Assembly: GCA_022376515.1 (NCBI GenBank)
Contig: WTXI01000039.1
Span: 1-64,000 of the forward strand
Length of the DNA stretch: 64,000 bases
Source: Lactifluus volemus
Lineage: Eukaryota > Basidiomycota > Agaricomycetes > Russulales > Russulaceae
Direction: 5' to 3'
Position numbers and translations under genes: made by a program. The notes beneath the pieces are model-generated. The model was not told the origin of the DNA and ran no database searches. It saw only the letters and a list, made by a program, of their open reading frames with translations. Of this stretch, positions 22,101-34,600 are shown in pieces. The first letter of the stretch is position 1; the number at the start of each line of letters is the position of its first letter.

Positions 22101-24663
22101 CCCTGTTCGAGACGAAGTTCCTATTTTGGTTGGAAGTGCTTAGCATCAAGAGCAAAGTCAGCGTTGCTTCACCAGCATTATCATCTCTGAATTCCTGGTT
22201 GCGGTCTGACCAAACGAAGGTATGTACATCGTATGATCGAGCATGACATGTAGTGACAATTACGTAAAACCACAGCAGCCTTCACAAACGGAGACGGAGA
22301 ACTTTCTAGTATTTGTGAATGATGCCTCTTCGTTTGTGCGGTACTTTGGGATGGCTGTTGCCAGGAGCGCCCCGCATATATATATATCTGCGCTGCCATT
22401 CGCACCATCTTCTTCCCACATCGTCAAACGTTACCTTGGCCAATTTCCTCGCATATTTTCCTTGGAACGCGGGCAGTTGGCTCATTGGCCAGCACTCGAA
22501 ATGACGATTCCGGCACATAGCGAATCAGTCGACTGTGTTGCATTTTCGCCCGATGGGCAGCTCATTACCTCGGGCTCACGGGATTGCACGATTCGGGTGT
22601 GGGATGCCACCACTGGGGAGCTCGTAGTGGGTCCGTTTACTGGACACACTGATTCGGTGCTTTCTGTCGCATTCTCGCCAGACGGGCTGCGCATCGCATC
22701 TGGCTCGGGAGATCGTACGATTCGAGTGTGGGATGCCGCAACTGGAGAGCTCGTAGCAGGCTCATTCGTTGGACATACCAATTGGGTCACCTTCGTTGCA
22801 TTCTCGCCAGATGGCCAGCGCATCACCTCAGGCTCGGGAGATCGCACCATTCTGGTGTGGGATGTTGCGTCAGGACGGGTCGTGGCTGGCCCGTTTACTG
22901 GACACACCAGTGCGGTCAGATCTGTTACGTTCTCATGTGACGGGCAGCGCATCGCTTCAGCCTCAGACGATCGCACGATTCGCGTGTGGGATGCCTTGAC
23001 AGGTGATATTGTCGCAGGCCCGTTTATTGGTCACACCGACACGATCAGATCTGTTGCATTCTCGCCAGACGGAAAGCGCATCGCTTCAGCCTCGGATGAT
23101 TACACGATTCGTGTGTGGGATGCCGCAACAGGAGAGGTCATGACCGGCCCATTTACTGGACACACAGATTGCGTCATCTCCGCAGCATTTTCGCCTGACG
23201 GGCAGCTCATCGCTTCGGCCTCATACGATAGTATGATTCGGGTGTGGGATGCCACAACTGGAGAGGCTGTAGCAGACCCGTTTACTGGACACCTCGATCA
23301 GGTGTATTCTGTTGCATTCTCCCCAGATGGCCAGCGCCTTGCCTCCGCCTCGTTCGATCGCACAGTTCGTGTGTGGGGTGTCGCAACCAAGGAGCTCATA
23401 ACAGGCCCGTTTACTGGACACACCGATTGGGTCAAATGTATTGCATTCTCACCAGACGGCCAGCGCATCGCCTCGGCATCAAGCGATCACACACTCTGCG
23501 TGTGGGACGTAACGACAGGAGAGGTCACCGCGGGCCCATTTACTGGACACACCCATTGGGTCAGATCCGTTGCATTCTCACCGGATGGACGGCGCATTGC
23601 GTCTGCCTCGCGCGATCACACAATTCGCATGTGGGATGCTACAACGGGAGAGGTAGTAACTGGCCTGTTTACTGGACACACTGATGCAGTCAGCTGTGTT
23701 GCATTTTCACCAGATGGGCATCTTGTTGCCTCGGCCTCGAATGATTGCACAGTTCGCATGTGGGATGCCGCAACAGGGGAGGTCATAGTGGGCCCGTTTA
23801 CTGGACACACAGATTCGGTCGTGTCGGTGGCATTCTCGCCAGACGGGCAGCACATCGCCTCGGGATCAAAAGATTGCACGATTCGTATGTGGGATGCTGC
23901 AATAGGAGTTATTATAGGAGACCCGTTTACTGGACACACTGATGCTGTTACATCTGTTGCATTCTCTCCAGACGGGAAGCACATTGCTTCGGCCTCGTTC
24001 GATCACACGATTCGTGTGTGGGATACCGCAACAGGAGAGCTCATAGTGGGCCCGTTTACTGGACACACCCTCCAAGTCTGGTCTGTTTCATTTTCACCAA
24101 ACGGACAGTGCATCGCCTCGACCTCGGGTGATCGTACGATTCGCCTGTGGGATGTCGCAACAGGAGAGGGCATAGCTTCCTCATTTATTGGACACACTGA
24201 TGAAGTGTTATGTGCTGCATTCTCACCAGATGGGAAGCACATAGCCTCATCCTCAGCAGATCGCACGATTCGCCTGTGGGATGCCCTATCAGGACTCGGA
24301 GAGGAAGCAAGCCCAATTCCTGGATTCACTACATTGGTCGACTCCGAACATGTTGCACTGTCACCGGACGGGCAGCACATCCGAGCCCCAGCCTCACAAG
24401 ATCGCACGGTTCGTGTGAAGAAGATCAGATTGGAGGATACTGAGAAGATTGATTTTATGAACGATTTTTTGGTTAATAGTGATGGGTGGTTATGTGGCGA
24501 AGAGGGTGAACTCCTCTTATGGGTCCCCCAGATTCACCGGTCATACTTTCATAGAGCTAACACGGTCTGGATTGCAGGCAGCCACGAAACTTGGCTTGAT
24601 TTGTCAAACTTTGTACATGGATCGAATTGGACTACGGTACATGTTCATAGTTTACCTGGATAG
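19121..24663 (+). CDS. C2-NACHT-WD40 NLR-like protein, copy B
   Basis: Nine exons are predicted: 19121-19223, 19279-19432, 19483-19589, 19646-20061, 20116-20166, 20237-20441, 20494-20628, 20685-22219 and 22279-24663, giving 1696 aa with no break. The domain order is the same as in copy A: C2 (LLRAQNLPRLKTFLGKKR), linker, NACHT (GQAGTGKSS; ILIVIDALDES; LHTSFRDFL) and 14 WD40 repeats of 43 residues plus a degenerate one. Exon 4 is nine bases shorter than in A. The sensor-side residues of the WD40 repeats differ from A and C while the scaffold is nearly invariant: the residues before the first beta strand of repeats 2, 4, 5, 9, 10 and 14 read TDSV, TSAV, TDTI, THWV, TDAV and TDEV. Start choice: the first in-frame ATG (MSSNLYANVSHP); a second ATG at 19157 would shorten it by 12 residues. 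Confidence 0.9.
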
Positions 24664-25265
24664 ACTCTGTTATATGAGCTGTTGTTTCGAAATGCTACAA
24701 AATATGACCTCTTCCACGGTCGTCAATCCACGTAGGCACTAGCGGCTTGAGTTCTGAGATCATTTTACTTTCAATAATAAAGCCTCCCACATTCCCGCTC
24801 AAGCAATCACGTGTTAGTGTCCTCTTTTGGATACCAGGAATTGCCTTTCCCTGCGAGGTCTGACATTTCTGTGTGTCCCCATTTCAAATTGTTGCTATGC
24901 ATCTGCACGTTTTCAACGATCAATGTTCGTTTGTAATCAACACACTCCAGACTGGCATGCCATCTATTTGTAACTCAATCATTCCGCAATCTGGTCCCAC
25001 CGAGATCTCCTTCACTCGCTCTGCTGCATTCTCATTGATAACGGACGCAGTCTGCATTTCTTTCGGTGGGACTGTTCAGTTCACATTGGTCACGGCACAG
25101 TGCTGCCCTGTCGAGATTAAAAACAGTTTGGAGCATCTTGTCAAGTTTGGTAGAGCTAGCCCGAGAGGCGGAATTCGTGTTGGCGTGGATAGAGACATTA
25201 TGAAGCACAACTTGTCCTCAACTCAATGGGAGCTGTGAATTGAAGAGAGTAACGCACTTTATTGC
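24664..25265. repeat. Spacer module P, copy B (uninterrupted)
   Basis: This is the post-gene module without the hAT-type insertion. It serves as the empty-site reference for 11746-13258 (CCCTGTCGAGATTAAAAACAG near 25110). It contains the CAATCACGTGTTAGT site near 24806. No gene is visible. Confidence 0.7.
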
Positions 25266-25648
25266 CGCGCTCAACCTGTAGTTATGCTAGTACTAGTATT
25301 ACAAGCGGTCAGAAACCGTGGATCAGACTCGGATGATCATCATAGCGGTCGCGAAAAGCAAGGCGAAACGTGACTGTATAATCTGGTGCTCTCACATATC
25401 ACAAGCTGAGCAAGCTGCACAACCGTGCAACAAGCCTAAGTTTGATCTGCTCATCTCATCTCGTCGAGGGTCGCTTGTAAGTCCTAGATTTCTGACCATT
25501 GTTTGTCCCTCAGTTGGTAGAAAGTACCGCTTGAACGTTGGAGGGTCGGGTGTTGCCTCGAGGATGTAGTGGTTGGGATGAAGTCGCGTTGTCTGTGCTT
25601 ATCTCAGCGTCGGGTAACTGTACAATGTCCGCTACGCTTCCCAGGCTG

Positions 25649-26147
25649 TCATCCTGACCCCGCTGTCCCTAATCCCCATTCCACCGTGACGGCAAGATGT
25701 TTGAACAAGATATTGGGCACAAGGTATTGCATCAGTGCGTACGTCTCACATGTGATCGGACTCCGGATGAGCTTACTCAGTAGTACGATAGCCATCACAA
25801 ACTTCATAAAGATATCCCGGTCTGGATCGCAACTATTTCTATGTACTTGTTGATCGTGTTGACGAGGTCTCGTGCATGTTCCATGAACATGTACGAGACT
25901 TGTGACGGAAAGACACGACATCGCGTCCCACGGCCTGAAGGAGATATCTGATCGCATCAGTAGCTGGATGGTAGCCACTCCCAGGATTGGTGAGGCCAAG
26001 AAGCTCTCGAACGGGGACCTTTTTGTCTGTGTCATAAGTCGGAGGAGAAATCGTTCCTGAGCCGACTGAAGAAGTACTTGAGTGGCGAGAGGGGTCAGCA
26101 CTCTGGATGCGAGAGTGGTGTTCGCGTAGTGGTAGTGGTAGCGACAT
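25649..26147 (-). pseudogene. Unidentified minus-strand coding relic
   Basis: An ATG at 26147 (minus) opens MSLPLPLREHHSRIQSAD and runs to about 25900 (LLGLTNPGSGYHPATDAIRY). Protein-like sequence then continues in a second frame (SYMFMEHARDLVNTINKYIE, near 25880-25830) and a third (DIFMKFVMAIVLLSKLIRSP, near 25820-25760). I cannot join the frames with credible introns, and I recognise no family. It lies only in the B-C spacer, between module P and the possible element at 26280. It could be a broken gene or a multi-exon gene whose splice sites I have not resolved. Confidence 0.3.
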
Positions 26148-26279
26148 GGTGACGTGTGGAAGGAAAAGTAAGTCAAGGAGGGAATTGTGGACGAGTAGAC
26201 TCGCGCAACAGAGAGTACTATTTAACGTACGACAGAGAGAGCAATCACTTAAGTCAACCCCATCCCCCAGGGTTTGAGG

Positions 26280-27660
26280 TTGAGAGTAGAGTAACTGTGG
26301 GGTAAGGGTAAGGGTATGTCCTCACATGCCTTACAGACCCTCAGACCCCTGAGGATAATGTGGCAGCCTAATTTTGAGGTGTCCCCTCGAGTTTCACGAG
26401 GCCACAGCCTCACGTCCAGATCAAGCGCACCCGCTCCGAGTCCGGGGCAGCAGCCGAGACGAGCAACTTGTCTCGCTTCATTCTCAGTCGTTTCACCCCA
26501 TTCTTATGTGTTCTTGCAATCAGTAGCTATATGAGTACAGTAGTTAGCAGTTACTATGGACTGTGACTTAAATACTTCGAATGCACACTTGTAAGTGTAA
26601 CCTTTTGCCCCATTCTCTCCCCTTCCTCGCATAAACTCGTTCTCTCTTCGTTTCAACTCTAAGTCCTGATTTTCATTCCAGTGCGGGCGTGAGCAGGTGT
26701 ACGTGCATGCAGACGGGGATGGGAGGCCGAGGAAGGTGTGCACGGGCAAGTGGGGACGGGGACGAGCGGGTCGAGTGTGGGCAAGGGACGAGGAGGCATT
26801 GGCGAGGGTGGGGACGGGGACGAGTGGGTCGGGGCAGGAAATTGGCATGACCATGTGCCTGGGGAGGCGCGCATTCACCTTGACCTCGCAACAACGATGC
26901 ACGTATCCGTAAAGCCTTTATCGGTGTGGCAGGCGTCATAAGCAAGGATGGCGGCATAAACGCTCCACCATTGGGTGGAGGAGACTGGACTTGGCCCATA
27001 AGCGGCGGTGGCGCACCATCACGCACGGTGGGCTTTCTTTTCCTCAAGAAGAAAACCAAGATAAGAGCGGCCACGGGGCAGGCGTGAGCGGTGAAGTTCA
27101 ACAACCGTTTCCAAACCTTTGGAGATGGCAGGGCTGAAAAGTGGAATAACCCGGCACCGGCACCTCTATCAAGTGAGTAAATGATCTGAAATCCCTGATG
27201 AGGGTCGAATGGCTCAGTCGTTGGCGTCGGATACTTGAACGACTGCAACCGCGCCGCCAGCGTGACCTGATGCCGTGCAAATGACGCCTTTGAGCACAAA
27301 AGATGTTGAGGAACAAGAGCTGAGGGGCGCTGATGACTTAAAGTTGTCAATGGCCAAGAGATGACAATTTTAGAGTAACACACACCTTGCAGCACTCAGA
27401 AAGGACGCACCTCCCGAGTGTCACGCCGTCCCTCCAAGGCTCCAACACTCACATCACCAAGACGAGAGGATCCATGGTAACAAAGAATTGGAGGAAATGA
27501 GATCTTGATGGATGTGTCATTGTGGTAGTGGTGGTGGGGTGGTGACTGGGGAGCGTGCCCACCAGAAGGCAAGCGACGCGGTGACCCCAACCCTAACCTC
27601 CAGGTCAGGGTACATTATGTACAAATACCGTGAAAACCCCAACCCCAACCCCATTCTTGG
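26280..27660. mobile_element. Possible second non-autonomous element related to the hAT-type one
   Basis: This stretch occurs only in the B-C spacer. It has G/C-rich short repeats at both ends (GGGTAAGGGTAAGGGTA near 26302; CCCCAACCCCAACCCC near 27637, inverted relative to the left). Inside, GCGCCGCCAGCGTGA near 27251 and a block near 27390-27460 (AGCACTCAGAAAGGACGCAC) resemble 12240 and 12545-12595 of the hAT-type element. No target duplication or exact ends could be fixed. The several open frames look like GC-rich noise. Confidence 0.35.
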
Positions 27661-28595
27661 GGTATGGGTCTGCCCTTGTTATCACTATGTGACGTCATCA
27701 CCTGGACACGGTGGAGTAGAGATTGGGACAGCGGACAGCGGGGGCAGCAGGGATAGGCGTGGGAAGTGTAGCGGGCACAAGTATTGTACAATTACCCGAC
27801 GCTGAGATAATCACAAACATCCCCTACCACGACCTCCTTGGGGCAGCGCCCGCCCCTCCAACGGACAACGTGGCCCTGGGTCGGGATGCCCTGGGTCATC
27901 CCGATTCATAAAGTACACAATATCTGACAAAGAAAACCGACGTGTTTAGCTTTTCACTGTGTGGAAAAGTCGTGGCGGCTTGAAATATGCCGATCCCTGA
28001 GGGATCGACCTGATTTGGCCTCCATGCATTAAAGCAGAGGCTCAGCTCCTATCTATCGTTTCCTCCGTACTGCTACCACTTCTGCACAAAGTTGGATACA
28101 TCGTCAGTGTCACCCGTTCACCTCGTAATTTGAATTGGGACTCCCGAGTGCCCCCTAGGAAGTCTGGTTTTCGACAGCCTGACTTTGATGAGTCCATGAG
28201 TAATGAGTAGCAAATGAAGAGAGGGTGCCTCTATCAGTGCTGTATTCATCGGATTTTCTTCATATCGGATTACCAAACACAAGGCGAAGCACCACATGTA
28301 TGCGCTAGCCTACATGATGCTTAGTGCAATATGCCCAAGCACTACTGAGATACATCCAGTCAATTAGCGGCTCTTGATGCATCTAGATGTAGATGGACCG
28401 TGCTCGCTAAGTGCCACAAACTGCCAGTTGGTCTGTGCAGGCTGGGGAATGCCAACTCACCAACATGGGAACCCAGTTCGACGTCGCTTCTTGAGGAATG
28501 TCAAAGTGACACGAGCATGATTAGTGAGATTCAAGACGCTGATATATACAAACGGCGGATGCCATGTACCGTGACGCTGAGAGTTCCAAGTGCAT
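27661..28595. other. Spacer with a diverged copy of module W
   Basis: No gene is supported from 27661 to 28200. From about 28200 to 28595 there are patches of module W (ATCGGATTTTCTTCATATCG near 28248 against the same motif at 15690 and 38570), more diverged than the other copies. Confidence 0.4.
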
Positions 28596-30960
28596 GATCA
28601 CCCCAGCTGGGCCGTAGAGCCAGGAGACGTGCACCGTAAGGTAGACTGAGCAGCTGGGTTCGAATTTCGTCACCTTCGACTTCGTTCCTGCCCTCAACCT
28701 CGACTCAATTTGGACACCTCCGAGTCGTCTTCATCTTATCTCAACATCGCACCCCTCGATCCTGACTCTTTGCAATTACCTCAACGTCGACCGACATCGA
28801 CACCCTTCGGCAGATTCAAAACTCGCCAAGCAACGCCCCAAAACCCGTTTCATTTGTACATACCAGGTATCTCCTACTCGATCTTGGACTACTTATTTTT
28901 GCTAGATTCTTTTTACCTTTATCCTTCCAGACTCTTCCTATGGCTGGCACTACGAGACGACACCTACGACGGCATTTCCAACTTTACTGCCGCTCCCACT
29001 TCCTCTTTTTCCGTATTATCGAGTGCTTTCGCGCGAGGCCTGAGCCCATCGGGGCGTCGTCCGATGCAACGTCCCTACGGCCGACGCCTTACAGACCTAC
29101 TTCAACCATACCATATTCGCTCCTTTCTTTATACTTTTGTGTTTCACCTCTGCCTCCCGAAATAACATCTCGAGCTAGCTATTGAGACTTACTACTTTCG
29201 TTGACTTCAGAAATTTATCTTAGATCTGCTACAGAGTAGATAAATGGCCTTGCTCAATGGCCATCCAATAAATCCCTCGTTGATTTGGATCACTTCATCT
29301 GCTAAGAAACCAAGTTTCCTTCTCGCTTTCTCGTCTCTAACGAAACTACCTTCAACTCTACGTCTCGACACCACGTTCTCGTTCTCGAACACCTCGTGTC
29401 CCTGTTCCAAATCGTGCCGCGAGCGTCCTCGTCGTCTCGGCGCTTGTCTATTTCTGCTGCCTTAACCGGCCCCTCTCCATCTCTCGAACTCACCCTCGAA
29501 CTCACCCGGGCTCCCAGGAGCTCGTACAGCATGTCCAGGCCACTTCGTCACCGCGACCCACCATGGATCCATTCTCGTTCGCGGCCACGAACGCATGTTC
29601 AACAACTGCGACCATCGTTTCTTCTGCTGCTGCCGAGTCGGACTCTAGCGCAGCCAATGATGTTAGGGTGTTCTTCGAGGGGTGAGGCCATACAATGGGC
29701 ACGGCATCGTCATTGGGACGGTGAAATAGCTATTCAAACAATATCTGGATAATTTTTCTACAGAACGCAGCAGTGAAACAGGTGCCGTACCTGAACCGAT
29801 GTGCCCTCCTGGGAGCAGTCTCTGCCTCAAGTGCCATTGTCCCGCGCGAGGGGCCGCCAGACATGATGTGATGTATTTGCCATGGCCCACCATCACGCAG
29901 TACACCGAGATAGAATCCATCACCGCTAGCTGCTAGGCCGGTGAGCTTACTCTTCTCGATAGCGGAGATGAGGAGCCTAGTCGGGTTGATGTTATCAAGC
30001 TCATTGACGAGAGGACCCTCGGCCCTTGTGATGGCGCGTAGCCCATGAAATGTCGTCCGCAGTTGGTCGTGGACCAGCCGAGAGTGCGATCCGAATAGCA
30101 CCAGAAACGTTTACTGAGCAATTATAGATAAGTGTATATGGTCTTCCCATCACGAAGGGCCGTGGAAGAGCCAAAAAGGACTTGCTTCGAAGAGAAAATT
30201 ATTGCGGAATGCGCAAGACGCGTAAAGGAGAACGGACCTTGGTCAGTGGAAAACAGGAAAGTGATTTATTGAGGCCCTGAGGAGCGTTGTCTGTGAGGGT
30301 GATAATTGTACACACGTCCTTTCTTCTATAGCTTGACAGAGTTATCGCACAACGGGACGAGTGATAGAAGGTATACTCGTACCTAGGTCCTCGCAGTCCA
30401 AAGGGAAATCCGTCGCCTTCTGGGCTACCGCTCCATATTTTTTCCCAATCCACGCCTTCGGTCAACAGGATTTCTATGCCTTGAACAGCCTCCTCCTTTC
30501 CTTGTTCCGCATCGCATGCCATCTCCCGACTTGCGTCTCTGGTCGCCGAGGTATGTCGCCACGAAATGGCGTCGTGTCTTCTTTGCGAAAAAAATGTCAA
30601 CGAGCAGGCAATGGGAGCATTGCAATGGCTTGCTGTGGGTAGGCATCCGAGGTTTCCAAAAGAAGAGAAAGATGAAAGAGTGGAGACGAGAGATAGGAGT
30701 GATGAGAGAGGTGTATTTGGGAGATTGTGAAGAGGAGCGGATGCGCGACGAGCTCTGCTGGAAGACACGGATAGAGGACGCGCTTTGGGTAAGCATGTGT
30801 TTGAATACGACATATTTGTCTAGTCATCACGCCAAGCGTCAAGCCTTTCAGTCAAATAATAAAATCTTTCTGACAGTATATGATAGAATGATGACGCGCA
30901 AAAAAGGCTGCGGTGAAGTAGCATCCGCGCGCTGGAAGCCCTGCACGCCATTATAACTTA
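28596..30960 (-). repeat. Spacer module Y, copy 3, carrying an insertion
   Basis: Module Y is split here by about 885 bp (28640-29525). In this copy the minus-strand relic lacks the intron-like segment found in the others, so LQTTFHGL-type sequence runs straight into AITRAEGPLVNELDNINPT and on to LGVLRDGGPWQIHHIMSGGP (about 30070-29880). That suggests the extra segment in the other copies was an intron. The rest (VDWEKIWSGSPEGDGFPFGL near 30430) remains frame-shifted. Confidence 0.6.
28640..29525. mobile_element. Insertion of about 885 bp in module Y copy 3
   Basis: Sequence continuous in the other three copies (GAGCCAGGAGCAGTGCACGT) is opened here. The left junction is near CCAGGAGACGTGCA and the right junction near CCAGGAGCTCGTACA, so the flanks look like an imperfect duplication. 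The insert is pyrimidine-rich on the plus strand and has a 151-codon frame at 28710-29165 with no recognisable family. The element type is unknown. Confidence 0.45.
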
Positions 30961-31696
30961 GTAAGCTACTGATCCATAGTCAACTGGCTATGCAAGTGGC
31001 GAGTATTGTTGTTGTTCTTTCTACGGTGATTTGGGTACCTTTCAATACATCTCTGACCTCTGATTACCTAGTTGTTAAGCATATGGTATCGGTGTTAAGG
31101 TAAAGCTCAAAGTATTCGGACACGAGGGTTGTGTCACTGGCACTTGAAACTGATTTGGCGGATGACCCGAGACGTGATCGAAGTCCTTGCAGTACGTAGT
31201 AGCGGAAAGTGGGCTACTAGAAACACTGGCACAAATTGTCACCTCGAAGCTAAACCAACAGGGCGCGATCCAACATCCTTTTTAAATTTACCCGCTTTTC
31301 ACTGGCAGGATCCAGACCAGACCAGTTCTGCTGACATTGGGGAATGGAAAAGCCAACGACGGCTAGTCGACAACAAGGCCATGTTTTGAATAATATGCCT
31401 CGAGAAGGCGGACGAGCACCAGGACGGTTGACTAATGTTTGTTATTGTTGTTGGAGATCGATAAAGAAGCGCCGTCAGTCCAGCCCTGAGTGATTGCCGC
31501 CCCGATCTCTCATATCACCTCCCACCTTCCGGGTCTTACCTGTATCTCAATCTAAGGAATACAGCATTTGCATACACTCAGATGAGCACAAATTTGTATC
31601 CCAACGTCTCTCACCCGATGTCCCTTTGTTAATCATTACTGTAGGCCAGGTGTAACGTCAGTCAGTCGCAACCAAGCCAGCGAAATCGAACCAGGA
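30961..31696 (+). promoter_or_regulatory. Leader module L before NLR gene C
   Basis: This is the full-length leader, closest to that of copy A. The ATG used for copy A has become ATC here (near 31598), so a C transcript must start at the ATG at 31697 or elsewhere. No clear core promoter motif was found. Confidence 0.45.
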
Positions 31697-34600
31697 ATGC
31701 TGAAGGTGACTGGTACGTATCTCTATGATCACTCTCAGACAAGTAGCAAACTTCTTTCCCCTTCCAGTACTCAGAGCTCAAAATCTACCCCGTCTCAAGA
31801 CCTTCCTTGGGAAGAAAAGACTATTTCATGTCACTGTGACCTATGGGGAGAGAACATGGGAATCGAGATCTGTGCGGAGCGTGGCTCAGCGCGTAGAGTG
31901 GAACGATATAGTCGACGCATTGTGAGAAATCACACATTTTGATTCCTATACAAAACTGAGGCGTCCCGCAGTGCCGTACAACCACAGTCACGCATTGGAG
32001 TGTCTGTTTATGCGAAGAAGACCATCACGAGAGACATTCTTATTGGAAGGAAAGAGATAGTCTGTGAGCCACGACATGGTTCGTCTGTTCTTAGAATTGT
32101 TTCCGATACATCTTGCTGAGCATGCTATATATAAAAGTCGATATCGATTTCACCAGTGCCGATGGGCCCGATATACATTCAACGGAATCGAACACACTCT
32201 CCCTAACGATCACCATATCAGCGGATACAGGTCCCTCTTTGACTGGGGTAGTCAACACCCCTAGCCCTACGGTGGCTCATATCCCTGTTGCTGAAGGAAC
32301 TGCTGTACGTTTTACTGTCCCAGCCAACGCTGAAGCCATGCAACTCACGTCGTTTACCGCGCCTGTATTTCCGTTATCTCAGAGGGGTGATCTTCCCATT
32401 GAGAGCGGTACTCCTGTGCGACCAGTAACGCTGAATGAGACAGAGACTTCACGTGCTACTCTCTCTCGCGCCGAGGAAGCTATCAATACTATGAATACTA
32501 TAAAAACGTGGGAAAGCGCTGTGAATGTCATGAAATGGGTGATGGATACCGTCAGTCCAATCGCAGCAGTATGACCAGCATTGACTTTTATTCATTCGTT
32601 CTGAGCTAATTTTCAATCTTCAGCTGAATCCATATGCAAATCTAGCATGGAGTCTGCTCTCGAAGATCCCCAAGGTTTGTCCCCTTGCGATCTCCGTTAT
32701 CAGAGTATCTGGAATATTCATCGTTTTTTCTTTCATCCCGCTAGACTTTGATACAACAGGTTCAGCGTGATGACAACATCCAAACACTGCTTGAGGCGAT
32801 ACGCGATGCGTTCGAATTTACAGAAGAGGCTGACACTCTACGGAACCTCACGCCGGAGTCTAGACAGGCGACAATCCTCGGGGAGATGCTGGAATGCGTC
32901 TGTGAATGTGCCAAATTCATCAGCTCGTACGCGGAGGATGTCAAAATTGGTACGTCCTCTTGACCTCTCTCGTTGGTGAGAATTAAACATGTGATTTGTA
33001 GGAAAGCGTACCTTGAAGCATATTGTAGGCCAGGTTGATGGGAATATAGACCAGTATCGCACTGACCTCGTCCGACTGCGAGACAATTTCCTTGCTCGTG
33101 CTGCTGTCACGACAGAGATTGCTGTGCTAGAAGCTGGTGCGTGCTTACGGTGAAACGGTTGCCGGATTGCCAACCTGACAAGTGGGACACAGAACTGGAT
33201 ATGAGAATCAGAGAATTGCCTTACAAGGGAGGATGGCGATTCGGAGATGAGAAGCGCTGTCTTCCAGGCACACGAGAAGATTTCCTGGACCATATTGTCA
33301 AGTGGGTCGAGAATCCTGAATCTCAACGTGGGCTCGTCCTCCTTGGTCAGGCAGGGACGGGAAAGTCATCGATCGCTCATGAAGTCGCGCGTCATTTCGA
33401 CAAGAAGTGTCTCGGCTCCTACTTTGCTTTCCTGAGGAAGGAGCAGTCAAAAGACGATGTTTACCAGCTCTTCACGACGCTCAGTCGAGACCTCTCCTAT
33501 CACAATCCTGCGTTCAAAGTAGCCCTCGGGAGGGTCCTTAAGGAGAATCCATCTCTTTGTGGTACCCGGGACTATCGTATGCTCTTCGAATCCCTCCTCC
33601 TCGAACCGCTCAAGAATCTGTCACTTCCCGGCCCTATCCTTATCGTTATCGATGCACTGGATGAGAGTGGTGATACGATTGGCCCAATCGGTATACACAC
33701 ATTTATCGCCAAATATCTCGAAAAGCTACCAGCCGAATTCCGTGTACTCGTCACGTCGAGGCTAGAAGGTGGGATCGAATCTGCGTTCTCACAAGCATCA
33801 TCTGTCGATATGCTCTATATGGATGACGCAAAACTGGCTGCCAAGACAGAGCAAGATATTCGGATGTACCTTCAGAAGAATCTCCCTCCGGAGGTATTTA
33901 GGGTCCATGGTGCCGAACTAGCCAAGGCGGCGGAGGACTTGTTCCAGTGGGCAGCCGTTGCAAGTGGATTCATAAATAGCCCTCCTGCTAGCTTTGGGTT
34001 TAGCGAGAAGAAGTGCGTACAGCGGCTGTTAGGACACTCCCGAGATCGGAATGGACGAGATCCACTAGACAAGCTATATGAAGAAGTTCTTGAAGGGTAC
34101 TTCAAGCCACATGAAGCACAGGTCCTATTTCGTTCGGTCATGGGACAACTTTTTGCTGCTATCGAACCACTATCCCTTCATTCGTTGATCGCTCTGCGTC
34201 GGCACGCCCCCATTGATGATCCCGAGGATTCTCGCCCAGTCATCGAGATGCTCCGCCACCTCGGCTCACTGCTGAGTAACGTGGCATCATCTGATCGAAC
34301 GCGTCCGATCGTCCCACTCCACACGTCATTCCGTGACTTTCTAACGAATAGAAAGAGCAACGAATTCTATGTGGACCTTGGGAATTCCCACCGTGAACTA
34401 GCACATTCGTGCGTTGGCCTAATGCTGGACAATCTGAAATTCAACATTTGCGAACTGGAGTCGTCATATGTTGGGAACAGCGATGTTCCAGACCTTGAAT
34501 CACGAATTTCCAAGCACATTCCACCTGGATTATCGTATGCTTGCGTTTTCTGGGACGATCATTTAGGACATGTTGCTTTCGAGAAAGACCTCTTCATGAA

